From Burhinus oedicnemus (lineage: Eukaryota > Chordata > Aves > Charadriiformes > Burhinidae): 64,000 nucleotides of DNA. Below, piece by piece: positions 1 to 12,921 of the stretch (positions are counted from its first letter, which is position 1; each line of letters starts with the position of its first letter). Below the pieces are notes generated by a model. The model saw nothing but the letters and a program-made list of their open reading frames with translations. It did no database searches and was not told where the DNA came from. The stretch spans positions 358,641-422,640 of the forward strand of contig VFFE01007784.1 in assembly GCA_008921705.1 (NCBI GenBank). Direction: 5' to 3'. Both the position numbers and the translations under genes were made by a program.

Positions 1-3000
1 CTGCAGCTGCTCTGCAAACTTTGGAGCTTGGAGACTCATGATCACCGTGTGTGTGTTGCCCCAGTTCACTTACACAACAAGTAGGGATTCCCTCATCCAG
101 CTATTCCTGACCTAGCCAGCACTATGTGAAAGGAAGGGTGGAGGAAAGTCATGTTTCTGTACCAACTACTCCCAACACTATTTGCACGAAACATATCACA
201 CTCTGAATGCAGTGTGTTCTCCTAAAGCCAGTCAAGAAAATGGTGGTTCTCCCTGTCCTGCTGCCTCCCACGTACATTTACTATTTACATCTCACGTTTG
301 ACTTTTTCCACTGCAAGCAAGATTTCTCTCAGTGGTATTGATGAGCTGGAAAAAAGAAATAAAGATAGAAAAATAAAAGCAAGTGAAAAGAAGGAATTAC
401 GTTTTTCACCTTGTGCATGTACTGCTTGGACTATAACATTTGTATTTATGAATCCTGAATAAGTGTTTGACCTTTTCATTGTTTCTTCACTTATTGTTCT
501 CTCTGTTCCACTTCCCACTCTCTATGCTTCTGCATGTACTTTGATAGTTGCTCTTCAGCCTGTTTCTTCTTGCTTTGTTGAGTTCTGACTCTGCGATCAG
601 ATGTTTGTGCAAAAGCTCTTACTGCCAGCAGGACTCTAACACAGATTTGGGTGCATGAATGTCCCTGTCTTCAGTAGGGTCCTTGACTCTGTTTTAAAAA
701 AGAAAAAGCCCTAATACAATAATACATTTTAATTAAACCATGCACAACTCCCTTGGCGAGCACAAGGAAAATCCTATCCTATCTCCACAGCAATGCTGCA
801 TAAAAACAGAGAGCATCTTTTCATATCTGTGGCTTTAATGGCAAGAGTCATGAGACATATACAATATAATTTAAAAACTGCACTGCTTATACTTTCACCC
901 TCTGAGTGGCTCCTTGTTATGGGGTTTACAATGGATTAGCTTCGTCTTAAAAAAGGAGGTAGAAAGATAACTCCTTGAGCACACTGAATGAGGTACTGCG
1001 AGCTTGTTGTGATAAGGACCTGGTGTTAGTTGACTGGTGTCAAAGATCACGGATTTATTTATAGCATATCAAGCACGATGACGACATGGATGCAGGTTGT
1101 CAAAGGAAGTCAGTTCCCAAAGACACAGCTAAATATTTAAGGGCCATAATTTCAGATATGCTTGAAACTCCAAACCTCTCTCTCATAAAATTGTGATCTC
1201 TGTTGCCTTTAGTCTAGGATATCTCATCTTACAAAAGGTGCACCAAGCTGCTTTCATAGCTCCGTTTCTCGGGGATCCTCAGGGAGACAGACCTGCCCCT
1301 GAGGATTTTTCATAATGTACCTTTCCCTGTGAAAGTATAAATGGCACCCAAGATGCTTGTACTTCTAGCTCCAGGTGCGAGTTCGAGCTGTGAGCCCCCC
1401 TGTGGACTTTGACCAGATGTAGAGCAGCCAGATGTGGGAGCAGCCAGAGGAAGAGCCTGCAGGGTTATTTGCCCATGAACTGCAAGTGCCCGTCCTGCTG
1501 AACGAAAGGGATGAGGTTACAGGGAAGACTTACAATTAAATTGTAATCTGGATCGCCTCCCTGCCCCCTTCTTCGCTTTTACTTCCAGGCCAAGTCGTTG
1601 TCATCCAGGTCAGCAGTTTCACCCTAATTCAGCCAATATAGACAGAGGCTGCTTTCCTGGCTCCCTCTGAGCACCTGCCTGCAGGTGCATCACAAAGGCT
1701 GTATGAAACTCAGAAGAAAAAACGTTTTAGCTGAGAAGAATTTTATTCATTCTATCATTTTCTGAGGAGTGTGGAGAAGAAGATGGTAATTTTTCAGCTC
1801 TAAAAGCTGCTTTTTACTTTATTACCTGGGCATCACATTGTAACATTTGCACACGGGAAAAACTTCATTCAAATATTTCAGGAAGAAAGAGCACGGGTTC
1901 CTCACCTGTAACAAAGCATCTCCTGGACACATCCTTATGATTTTTGTCACATTAACTTAGTGTTTGATGACAGTTTGGAACCAAGGTAATATGTGAAGTT
2001 GCCATTCCAATCTATATTTCCAACACTCTCAGAAATGGGAGAAACAAATTCAGCTGATTGATCAGAAACCAGAAGGACTATGTTTACAAAGAGCTAACGA
2101 CATGTACTCTGTAAGGTAACTCTAACTTGTTGTTAAGACGGCTCCATTGATTGCAGTTGACTTACAAGAGGAGTTAATGTGTTCCACTAAATTAGAAGCA
2201 GTCAGAAGATTGCCAGGTAAAAACGCATATTTTCATAACATCTTCTGAAGCCTTTTTTAAAAACTTCTGCTTTAATCCCTTTTTTTGTTTTCAAACATAC
2301 GCTTACAAATTAAAATAGGACATTTGTATTTGGCAGTCCAGATCCTTGTTTTTCCGCACCTCAGCTTCGCAGTTTGGTTTTGCCCAGCTAGCAGCGAGTG
2401 AAGTCTATATACTGAACAACTCATGCTGAAGGAGAAGCAGCTGCTCACTGACACTGCTCTCTGCAGCACACAAATCTTGCACTTCTGCAGAAAGAGAACA
2501 AATACTTGCAGAAAATACACATGGAGTTTGATGCTCAAGGGGTATAAGATTAGGTCCAGTGTATTGACTAGGGAAATAGCCTGCAGGCCTTAGGCCAGCG
2601 AGGCTGCTTGCCAGTGACTTCATTAGGGCTTTTGCCTATGAAAGGGCTGCCTGTTTGGATCCTGGAAACTTGCATCAATACGTCATTTTGTGTGACTAAA
2701 GTAAGCAGAATGTGTCCAAAGCGCTGGCCTGTTACAAACCTCAATCTGCCTCCATTTGCAGGCAATGTCACTCTTAGGAAATCAGGTTTTGATTTGATCC
2801 GAGGCTCTTTTCAATAGGACTTTCATCACTGACTTCAACTGAGTGCCTCACGCGAAGATCCCCATTCTCTCTTATATCTGCCCACAAAAGACACCGGCAG
2901 CTGATCTCCTTCACAGACTTTGTCCAGGAATCCCAGAAACCCAAAAATCTGCAAATTTCAGGCAGCACTTTGCATCCTCATGTTAACCCTCCCTGGTCTC

Positions 3001-4140
3001 CACCCTCGCCTCATGGCAGTAGGGCACCCATGAAACCACGATGCCAGAGACTACCAGAGCTCCTCTGCAGGGAGGAGAGAAAGGAAGGAATAGGGTGCCA
3101 TAGTAGATGCAAAAACTGTGCACGTCTGGCAATATAAAAAATTACATACTTACATTGCAAAATCTTATGAGATGCCGTTCCAGCAGTTGAAGGGCAAAAG
3201 ACAGGGACAATCCAGAAAACAGTCTCCTTCTTGGGCTTCGGTGCTCTCTGATACAATCAGGGCAGTAGGAGGGATAGACTAGTTTGGTGTATTTAATAAA
3301 ATTGCTTCTGGAGTAACAATTTTTTGTCAAAGAGCAGATAGAGAAAGCAAAAAACCTAAGGACCAATAGCCCAGCTCCCTGACTGAGCCGTGTACACAGA
3401 TACCTACAGCATCCTCACTCATGTAGAACAAAACCAGGAAATGCAAGAATGTTGAATTCTTTGCTATATGCTAAAATACATTCCAGCAAGTAAATTATCA
3501 CCCTTCTGCTTTTTTCAGAGACTACATTTTTTTCTTTCCTATTTGCTTTTTTCTGAAATTCACTGAGAACGTGCATTTTAGTTGCCTCAAACTAGCTGCC
3601 TAAAAATCTTTGTTAAAGGACAAATTGAAAGCGATTACCCCACTAACGAAAATAAAAAACGCAGTTACTTCTGGAGACTTCATCTACAGCTCACAGCACA
3701 GTAGGTCTAATGATTTCTGAGAATTCATTAAGTATTTGTGTCATTATAAACATGCTGTAAGTGCCACACACGTATATTTATTACTCTGCTGAATCAATGT
3801 TGATTTGATCAGCTTACCTTTGACATCAGCATTTCATAAATTTCTTAGTCATTTCCCCATGATGACCTCACAAAACATGCTCTAAAGCAGTGCTAAGCCA
3901 TTTGAATGCTTTCCATCCATTCCATTGTGCAGCCCTGCTCCTAAAATCTTACTCTTTTTCCTTTCCCGGTCCCGCTTTCCTCCCCATTCCTTTTTCCTCT
4001 GACCCTGTGCACTAAAATTCTGAATTAGCTGCATTTATCAGCTTACCTCTTAAAATACATATCCTTGTGGTGAATGCGAAGGATAAGTGAAAAGCACAAA
4101 GTCTATTTTTAGCAGATGGGGTCTAATTGTACAAAATTTA
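1..4140. other. AT-rich unique non-coding sequence
   Basis: No recognisable gene, RNA or interspersed repeat. All open frames are short (under about 90 codons), stop-bounded and resemble no protein family I know. A perfect 10-bp-stem hairpin sits at 1275-1306. The stretch around 3700-3860 is rich in ATT/TAAT and TGAT motifs and reads like a possible conserved non-coding element, but conservation cannot be judged from one sequence. Confidence 0.7.
1275..1306. repeat. Perfect 10-bp inverted repeat (hairpin)
   Basis: Left arm ATCCTCAGGG (1275-1284) and right arm CCCTGAGGAT (1297-1306) are exact reverse complements around a 12-base loop. The stem is GC-balanced and would be stable in RNA. No T-run, gene end or family signature identifies its function. 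Confidence 0.75.
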
Positions 4141-4150
4141 GTGGGGGCTA

Positions 4151-4199
4151 TTTCTCTCCCCCCCTTATTTCTTATTTTTTCTCTCCCCCCCCTCCCCAG
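4151..4199 (+). other. Polypyrimidine tract ending in AG (splice-acceptor-like)
   Basis: An almost pure C/T run ends in CCTCCCCAG at 4191-4199, an excellent match to a vertebrate 3' splice site. It lies about 115 bases upstream of a CpG-rich patch. Donor-like sequences follow at 4677 (GAG|GTGGGT) and about 4745 (AAA|GTGAGT). Polypyrimidine tracts followed by AG also occur by chance in bird DNA, so this is a candidate only. Confidence 0.3.
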
Positions 4200-4315
4200 T
4201 TCCTGGGTTGCACTCCCTTCAATCTTGTCAGCTGTAAAATGGGTCTCTTTTTAACCTATAATGGATCAGTGAGATTAAAGGTGAAGTCATGAATTAGTAG
4301 CAGTGACAGCCCAGC

Positions 4316-4560
4316 ACGATGGCCCCGGCAGCAGGGGGTCTCCCTTTGTGCTCGTCCACTCTGACCCCCCGTGCCACTCTCCGCCTGTGGGAACCGGACA
4401 AGAAGAATGTCGGGGTGGGGCCGGGGGCCGCCAGCCCCAGCCCCTGCGCCCGGCCAGCGCCCCCAACGCATTCTTTCCCTGGAAATATTCTGACATCACC
4501 CCGTCATACCTCCTCGCTGGCTCCTTCGTTTGCTCCTTTATGCCTTGCCGGCGAAGGACA
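4316..4560. promoter_or_regulatory. Small CpG-island-like patch
   Basis: This roughly 245-base segment is strongly GC-rich and holds about 18 CpG dinucleotides by hand count, while the flanks for kilobases on each side are CpG-poor. That fits the classical size and composition idea of a small CpG island, which in vertebrates often marks a promoter or first exon. It contains TGACATCA (4491-4498), one base from a CRE/AP-1 palindrome, followed by CCGTCAT. Frames of 112-142 codons are open on both strands, but GC-rich DNA has few stops and neither product resembles a known protein. The upstream polypyrimidine-AG tract could make it an exon instead of a promoter. Confidence 0.4.
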
Positions 4561-4579
4561 ATGGGTCCTGCTGCAGGGT

Positions 4580-4599
4580 GGAGGAGGAGGAGGAGGAGG
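4580..4599. repeat. (GGA)n trinucleotide repeat
   Basis: About six uninterrupted GGA units follow the CpG-rich patch, with further G-rich sequence to about 4608. Read on the minus strand it creates a poly-leucine stretch that mimics a signal peptide. This is a compositional effect. Confidence 0.85.
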
Positions 4600-4739
4600 G
4601 GAGAGGGGCATCTTTCCCAAGACAACTTTTTCAGAGGCTGTGGACCTCAGGCAAGTGGGGTTTTTAAGATCGGGAGGTGGGTGAATTTTCTAGGAGTTGG
4701 GCTGTGTGGCTTGAGGTGTTGCTGCCAATGAAAAAAAAA

Positions 4740-5940
4740 GCAAAGTGAGTCCAATGATGCAGAAGGTTTATTTGGGTTTTTAAACCTGCATTTCTAAAAC
4801 AAAACCAAAGAGCATCCCTACCACAAACACAGCTTGTTCAACCTCTACATTTTTCCCCGGGAAGTATGTCAAAACTGCCTGTTAGAACCATTGCAAGTGT
4901 ATGATGCATTTCCAGTCTCCTCCATAAAAGACTGCGGTAAGGCAACATCAGAGAGAAACACAAATAACAAGAGCTTCCTCTTGAGCAGTCCTCTTCCAGG
5001 AGACACCTGAGAGCAGAGGGAAAGCAACAGAGCTACGTCTTCCTGCAGATATGAGACAGGGTGGTCTTCCTGTTCAGGTTGTCTGGGACATATTCTGTCC
5101 TTACTGAAATGTAAATGCAGTGTTGGCTTCAGCCGGTCTTCTAGGATAAGCAGCTAGACTTTTCAGGGTCCCTCCCAATTAATTCACTAATTAATTAATT
5201 ATAACAGGATTCCTCGTCCTGGCTGATCTACCTTATTGGTGAAGAAAGTTTCACATTTTTGAATGTATTTTTCTGAAATATTTAAAGCAATCCTATTGCA
5301 CCTACCACCAGAGCTATTCCAGCTCAAACCACTTCTCTGGGGGATATAACGTATGCAGGATCTAGCCAGAAAGGACGGTCCCAGAAAACTTACAGAGGAT
5401 CTTCCCTAGAAAACCATAAGAGCATCACTAGAAACAACTCCACTCGGTGAAGAGATGTTTCATTCCTGTGATACCATAAAGTCTGGTGATAACTTGCTAT
5501 CTCTGTGCCTTGAAGTTCTCCCCAGGAGAGTCTCCCACACACCCTGGTAGAGTCAGGTGGGATTTCGGCCCCTGAAACAGCACAAAGGCATTTTAAGATG
5601 CCTAAATTCAAAATTGTAATTCCTGCTTAGAGGCTGTCTAGCCCTGGGGAAACAGTAGTGTTTGCAGCATTCTCCCATTTTGCTCTAAAAGATGCCAGGC
5701 CACTTGTTTTTCTGCCCCAAGTGGAGTAGATTGGCAAATGGCTCCTCTTTTAATTTACTTTGCAGATACTCCTGGGGTTCACACGAAGGAAGTTTTGATC
5801 CAGTCTTGGAGTAGAGGGTAAAGGAAGCAAAGTGTGTTACAGCCAGCTTTGTTTTTTTACATGGCCCCACTTTGTCTTTTCTGTGGCTCACCAGCTGACG
5901 ACCTCCCTAAGGATGTGGGGAGATCTCCCAAAAACTAACT
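4740..5940. other. Unique non-coding sequence
   Basis: No gene, repeat family or RNA recognised. A dense run of TAAT/ATTA motifs lies at 5177-5204. Confidence 0.65.
5177..5204. promoter_or_regulatory. Clustered homeodomain-type ATTA/TAAT sites
   Basis: Several overlapping AATTAATT/TTAATTAATT motifs fall within 28 bases. TAAT is the core bound by many homeodomain proteins, so a cluster can act as an enhancer module. In AT-rich DNA it can also be a simple low-complexity run. Function is inferred from motif only. Confidence 0.25.
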
Positions 5941-8900
5941 TGGAGAAATTAATGAATAGCCCAGATGAATACAGGGAATGGACAGTGCAGACACCATGAG
6001 CCTCTCCTTCTCTTGAACAACATGTGTTCACACAACCTGCATCTGGCTGGAAAACTCACCCCGGCCTGACATCGCCCTGTTTGGCCCCAGCCTGCTCCAG
6101 CCCACACCACAGGACCAGTGTGCACGTAGTCACTGCCGAGGGAAAGCAACAGTTCAGAGGGCTTCAGGAGAAGCAGTCCTGTCTCAGGCCCCGAGCAGCA
6201 GCGGGCACCGGCTGGAAGCAGTTGGAGAGATGTGCAGATGGCACGGTCTGAAAGAGGTTTCTGAGCAGATGATCTGACAGCATTTCCACACCAGCTCATG
6301 TCAGCTGTGTGGTATCCAGTTATGCTTTCTGCAGGTCTGCTGGACCTTTTTCCCAGAACAGGCTCCATCCCTGCCTGGCATCTAGGAAGCTGCAATCCAT
6401 AACACTACATTTTGAAGGCAAAGAGGGAAGCGCATTGGAGTTGCACCTAAGTGGGAAGGGAAGACTGCAGGATGCACATTGCAAAGTGTCGCTTAGCAAC
6501 ATGGCACATGAGGAGTACACCAGCGCACAGTGAGTCCTGGACCAAATGGGACGCTCACGAGTTGCCACTGAAATCCCCTTCCATGTAATGCCCTCCATGC
6601 CCAGGCCTTTTGGGAGAAGACTTCAGACGGCCTCCAGCAATGGGCTTAGCACGGCTGAGCAGTTGCCTACCTGGTGTGTAAGATGTTCTTCCTGCAAAAT
6701 GCAGCATCAGTACCTGTCCAGTATCTACAATGCTCTTCTGTTTCCATAGGAAATGGGGGATTTAGGTGCAATCTTTCATCCGTCGGAGAGAAATCAAACT
6801 CACGTCTCACTCCTCCTGAAGGGGAACCCAAGCTCTATATAGTAGTACGTCCTCAGGCAGGAAAGGTGAGGACAAGGCTGATTTTACCCCTCGGATCTTT
6901 CTTTGAAATACGAGTAGACCCCAGGTTTCCCCACTTCGCCCCTAGGCTACAGGGTCATGTTCCTTCTCTCTGGCATGCCACAGAAAGTGAACGCCTGGAT
7001 GCCCCAAGCTCCTAGCCAGGCAGTAAACACACCCTGGGAATGGGAGATATGTCTCTCCAGAAAGAGGAGAGACCAGAGCCTCCTAAATCCTGGGCAAATG
7101 CACTGGACAGGAGACATATACAAAAGATTATATAAAACACTGGACCTGTCCTACATTTAGAAATGTATGCTATTTAGTTTTTTTGGAAGAATTGTTTTAG
7201 TCTCCCACAATGACAGAGTTGAGCGAGGGTGTTCAAACAGGCAGGCAGGGCTGACCCCCCCTGGGGGGCAGGGGAAGGTGCCTTGGAGACCACCTCATTC
7301 TGATCCTTCCTCTCTCCCTGCTGGTTATGGCAGGCATTGTGGGCCGTTTTGGGGTCTCCCATACACTGTGTGGGGATGTAGGGGCATGGCATAAGGCTCA
7401 GAACCCCGCTATGAGGAGGAGTGGGGGGTGGGAAGGAGTTCCCCATAGTGTTTGTTTCTTCCCTTAAAGGCTTCAAAGAGCTTTCCTGGAATTTGGTCCT
7501 CATGTCACCCAAACACCGAAAGGAAGAGTAGCATTAAACTTACAGACTGGTGGTGTTGCCACAACCCATTATTTCATCAGGTATAGGTATTTCTTCTCAA
7601 AGCTTGGGCTCTTGGTTTCAGATGACTCAGTGGGACTCTCAACATGAAGGAGACAAAAAATGAAGTGTCCTCAGGATCTGGAGAACAGCTTGGAGACAAT
7701 CACCTTTCTAACATTAATATCAGACAGCAAACAACAGTCAATAAGTCAATGTCAAAAAGCACTGAAAAGTACTGTTGATTAAAAAGCATTACAAAGAACG
7801 AATTTTTTTGTTTTGTTTTGAAATTTTAGATCCCATCTCAAGTTTTGTGGCCCTTGACTCATATCTGCTGAATGGCAGAGCTTGGGAATCCTCTGACTTC
7901 GCCACTGCCAGGAACATTTCATGGATGTCCCCCTCTGGTGCTAGGGGAGGCTTCATTCAGGGCTGGGAAAGGCTGGGGCAGGGGTGGAATTCTTCAGCCA
8001 GGAGCTATGGAGCAGTCAAGGGGGAAATCACCTCCCAGAGTCACAGAGGCATCAGACACCTGTGTATTTGTCCTGGACAGTTGTTCCCCACCTCCCCCAG
8101 CCGTAGAGTTCTGCTCATTCCTCTGCAACCTAGACCTGGGACCCAAGCAGCCCTGGGGACAACTTGAGTCTCCTTGGTGGCACATCAGTAGCTGAAGACG
8201 GGACCCAGAGGGAAGCAATCCAGTCCCAAGCCACAGTAATCTCCAACTCCTGAAGGGCTGCAGCCTGCCTTCCTACTGGTGTCAAACCTACAAGACTGCG
8301 TGGGCTGGGGCTAGCATGGAGACTTGGTTCCCTGTTGTGCCTCCTGCCTCCAACCTCCCCCTGCAGCCATGAATCCTCAGAGAGCTGGTGGTGGGGCTCC
8401 CTGCCTGTGCCAGAGCAGCTTCTCTTCCCCGTCCCTGCTCTGCTCTCACTGGAGACCGTGGCTGCGAGCACACCAAAGAGGCAGTCTCACTTCTTTGCTT
8501 GGGCCTGGGCGGTTTATAGCAACCAGTGAATTGCGAGGATGGAGGACTTCTGCTGAGCACTGCCTGGAAAACAAGAGCGTACTCTCCCTCGTGTCATCAT
8601 CTCTGCTCCTGGCCATGCAACCCAGCAGCAGGTCCTGCACATGAGTAAGGTGCCCCAAGCTCTCTCCATGGTTTTACTGTTATCTGCCCTCTCCTGCCAG
8701 CGTGGGGATGAGCTGTGCTGCGCGCTGGGAGGCGGGTGGCAGGGCTGGGGCTCTTCCATCTCCTCTGCAGGCCATCACTTTCCTCCGTTGCACGGGGAGA
8801 AGGGGTGCGTGTGCCTGTGTTTCTGTGCACATGCGTGTGCCTACGCGTGTGCATGAACAGAGTCTGTGACACTGCTCCCCTCTCTCTGCGCAGAGTGGGT

Positions 8901-9050
8901 CAGGATAGGGGAGGGCATCATTTAGCCCTTCCCCTACACACCTGTGTGGGATGGAGGGAGGTGTTATCTGTGCTGGACGTGGAGCTGCCACGGACTAGGT
9001 TAATCTCTATTTTTGCCATTCCCTGTTCCCCGAAAAAAGAGGGAAAGTAA
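5940..9050. other. GC-richer, ORF-dense unique block without recognised genes
   Basis: By eye this 3.1-kb block is distinctly richer in G and C than its surroundings, especially about 7220-7440 and 7890-9000. Many overlapping frames of 70-150 codons are open on both strands at the same places, as expected when stops are rare. I translated and inspected the longest and saw no domain, signal peptide plus mature domain, or known family. Transcripts without coding capacity cannot be excluded. Confidence 0.55.
8806..8854. repeat. Imperfect GT/GC alternating purine-pyrimidine tract
   Basis: The segment is made of GTGTGC, GCATGCGTGTGC-like and ACGCGTGTGC runs, nearly all alternating purine and pyrimidine. 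Such sequence is length-variable and is the type that can adopt Z-DNA. No further function is visible. Confidence 0.6.
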
Positions 9051-9901
9051 AACCAATCCTGAACCGCAATGTGGGGTATCCTGCCTTAAACAGAGCCTAT
9101 GGCAAAGCCACAGTTTAACACCAGCCCTTAAATGAGTCACTCATGTAGTTTCTTTTTGGAGGAAGGATGGGATTAAAAGTAATTTAAAATTATCAATACC
9201 TCTCCAGTATTTCACTATCAGTCCGGTCCTTGATAATCAAGAAGAATCTAGTTCTGAAAAAAACTATTTGCCAAAAACATTGCAAGCCAAATTTTTAATT
9301 ATTATGTGGATATCCATTTCTCATACTGCTCCCTTAGAAAACAGCACAATGAAACATTTCGTTCCCCATTACTAGCCACTGAGAAAATGCTGGAGATACA
9401 TTGAAACATCAAGCTTTCAGATGACTGCAACTTCTCTCAAATACTATTAAAGACAACCAAAAATGTCTCCATTAGAAATACAAAAACATTTTGTGACCAA
9501 TCTTCTCCTAGGAAGGTTTATTATCGTTCTAAAGTCAATTCCAGCTCTGTTTTTTTCAGATACCTACTAAATTGTATTGTGAGAAAAGTATAAAGAATTT
9601 TTATTTCCATTAGATTTTTATTTTAATCACCTAAAAATCATTCTTATGGAAATGAGAAAGACAAAAAGATTCCCCAGGGACTCAGAAACTTCACTGATTT
9701 GCATCATTAACACTGAAAAGAACTTGCCTGGAAATGGCCCCTTCACGTTTTCTTTTATTTACATTTCCAGACAAAAATAAAACTATTTCAACAAGAAGGT
9801 TTCTTCTAGATTCATATCCCATTTTGATTAGTCTAGCTATTAAAACATGAATATAGCTTACTGTGCTTTGATGGACTGATTTACTCTTTGTTATACTGGA
9901 A

Positions 9902-9919
9902 TTTTTTTTTTTTTTTTTT
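9902..9919. repeat. Poly-T run of 18
   Basis: Uninterrupted T homopolymer followed by AG. Most likely a simple mononucleotide repeat. No retrotransposed cDNA body is recognisable on its 5' side in the antisense direction. Confidence 0.9.
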
Positions 9920-12494
9920 AGTTTTTACCCCATTTGTAAAGGTTTTGCAACACGGGGACTCTCAGTGATCATTGATTGTATTAGCATTCATAATTAACAC
10001 GAGTAATTGTTAAGACACTTTTTGAACAATTACCATTTGTGGCACAGAATGAGAGAAAAGTGACATTCATTTAACTAAACTCTGCAGTTTTCATTTAACA
10101 AGCCTGTCCAAGCATAAGCAAAAATGAAAAAACAGAGAACACTAAATATATATTTAAATGCAGACAAATTTCTATGACAAAGTAGTTCTTTCAAGGCTTG
10201 AATCAAAATTTTAGACAGTTTACCTTCTTTGTGTCTTCTAAAGAGTTTTATGTAACAAACTTTCAGTGTCATCACTAATAGCAGTTCATGCCAAGGATTA
10301 CTTTCTTAAAACTGCTACTCAAGCCTTGTGATTTGCAGTACACTTCTTATTACAGGATACATTATGCAGAAACCCTCTGCTATGTGATGGGACATGGCAA
10401 CCCCGCTGTGAGAATGCCTATCAGCGCTTCTTTTAAGGCCCTTTCTCAATTGTCAGCAAAGTATTTTTTAAGGTTAAAAGGTGTAAAATTATTCTGAAAT
10501 GCTTTTCTGACCTGTCGCCTATCACTGCAAAAAGCTGTAGTTCATTTTTTTTTCTAAAATTGTATTTTTTAAATGTGATAATATTATAAGAATAAAGCTA
10601 GTAAGAGAAATATAGTTTTCTATGCTTTTCATGATATTTTTGTAATTTTTTCAGTACTGATAACACATTAAGATTGTGGGTCCCTTTTTATTTCTGATTT
10701 TCTTCATTATGATTCTTCCTTTCCTGTGAGTCAGTTACAATGTGCAATTAATGAGAAACCCGCAATTTAAAAAAAAGATCTTTTCATTTATATTTTTGTG
10801 GATTGTTCAAATGAATTCCTGAATCATATTCTCTAATGTAAAAGTCAAATGCAGTAGGGTCATGAAGCATAATCTCATTATACTGGTATATAAAGCTCAC
10901 AAGATCTGTCATTCTTCAAGTGCTACCTGTACTTTGATTGAAACAACATTGAATATCAGCAGGAAAACTAGAAGAAGGCTTCTATTCTTCAGACCGGTTG
11001 CTGGCTTTTATGGTTTTGCAAGCTGCTTAACTCTAGATTTCCCAGGCTACGTACACGATTCAAGGTCAATGATCCTATAGTTTTAAATCCTGTGCACAAG
11101 AGGTTACCGTCTCCCATTGTCTGTAGCTTAGGATTTCCAAGGGCAGCTAACTGTTTATGTGCTGGTAAAATGCTGGAAGGTATCTGAAATCGCTTTACAC
11201 TAAGTTTCATGGCCTGTTCTATAACACAGTCCTATCAACCTATACAGGAGAACTCAGCCTTGTAGTAAAGAAGCATCAGACATGAAGGGCTTGATTATCC
11301 CATCCGGTGTGTGATACATTCACAAAACAATGTGAGTTGCAGCTGAAGCCATGAAGTACAAATAGGTGGTGGAGAGGAAAACAGATGCTGTGCCAGCTTT
11401 ATGCATTGAGTTGCGTGGCCTGTACCAGAACACCAAGGTGGTTATGCCCAACACTATTATGGCATTGCTATAAGAAGTGACAAAAGCAGTAAGAAGGCAT
11501 CATCGTGTTGCACTCGGGTATCTACGAGGATTTGGATCAGTCCTCTACAACGTGGACCCACCTACTTTTCCTGCCACCCCACCTATCAGTCAGGGCCTCC
11601 AGTAAGGTTTTGTTCCTGCATCCTTCAACGCTGTCAGCGATGAGAAGTAGGGCTCTCCAACACTCAGGTGTGCAAGTCGAGCAGCTGCTGTGTACTCTGC
11701 TGGCACTAGCAAGAGAGAGAAGGCGTTTGCACATTCTGCTTCACGTTGATTTTATCACATCCTCTTTATTAACTAACTGTATCTCATCAGCATAAAGTCT
11801 CATCTTAACCTGCTTGTTAGTACCTTGATGACCAAACAGGAGACGGTTGCCATTCATGCACACACGTTTTTGGACACATGGACCACGTGTTTTTGGCACA
11901 GCCAAGTGTAGACTGGGAGGACTGCACTGCTTCCCAGCAAGCACCCTCCCAGGAGCCTGTACTTCAAGAGGCAGACTCTCCCTCCCAGCCCTTCTCCCCT
12001 CTGGGTTCTGTGCAGGACAGGAGCAGGGCTTAGCCTCATCCAGCTCCTGGGTTTCAGAAGCAAGTGTTTAGGCCCTGGACATGAGGACAGAAATTAGGTC
12101 TTCACAGCATGGCACAAACCAGAAGGCAGAGGGGCACACATGCCGTACTCCAAGGATGACCAGCCATCCAGCAATGACTCTCCAGCACCTAGAGAGGGTT
12201 GCAGCCTCCAGCCCACACAGTCTTCAACCCCCTCCCATGGATGGCTGTTTTCAGTAACGCGTGATGGAGTAATTCTTTCAGGCAACACACCGGCAAATTT
12301 CTAGAACTATTCCCAAGGATTTTAACCTCTGTATTTAGAAGCTGCTAACGCATACAAAGTGCAAACTAGGTCATTGTTGTCTAGAACAAATCACAAAAAT
12401 CTTAATAGTGGATAATTCTACATGAGATTGTTACAGATGTCACAGGATTATCTTTTAGGTTAGACCCTAAAAAATAGAGTTACTGTTTTTTGAA

Positions 12495-12506
12495 ATATAT
12501 ATATAT
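12495..12506. repeat. Short (AT)n microsatellite
   Basis: Six AT units followed by ACAC. Simple dinucleotide repeat. Confidence 0.85.
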
Positions 12507-12909
12507 ACACAGAGTAAGAGAAAATAAAGCTATCAAACTGAACAGTTTGTCTTTATTCCCTGCCAGTCTTCCTGCAACTCTTCTGACTGCACAACAACAG
12601 CCTTCTCTTATTCATCTCCTTAAAACCTCACCTCTTCCACAGGGAGAAATTCAAGGAGCTTGTGAAATGAAGCCCACCTTTGACTCTCTCTATACACTGT
12701 GTCCTTGGAGAAGGCCATTTCACGTTCATTCTGTGCATTTTCAGGAATGTCCAGAATCCCAAGCACATTCCAGACATGTAGAAATCAGTTTACTGCCTGA
12801 GCATATAAACTAACCCCATCAAGTCTTGGCCCTGCAAAAATTTATTCATGGGCTTAACTGTAAGTATGTGAGTAGTCTCTTGCTTACACTTGAGTTATGG
12901 CTTAAATGC

Positions 12910-12921
12910 ATATATATATAT
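12910..12921. repeat. Short (AT)n microsatellite
   Basis: Alternating A/T run of 12 bases inside GCATATATATATATG-type sequence. Simple dinucleotide repeat. Confidence 0.8.

Noticed and set aside
5949..6395. 148-codon minus-strand frame, one of the longest non-repeat frames
   Set aside because: It lies in GC-richer DNA with open frames on the opposite strand too. Cysteine/arginine-rich but without any family motif or conserved architecture.
11330..11560. Segment reading like a spliced-cDNA fragment (processed pseudogene)
   Set aside because: I could not tie it to any known protein, and there is no poly-A tail or flanking duplication.
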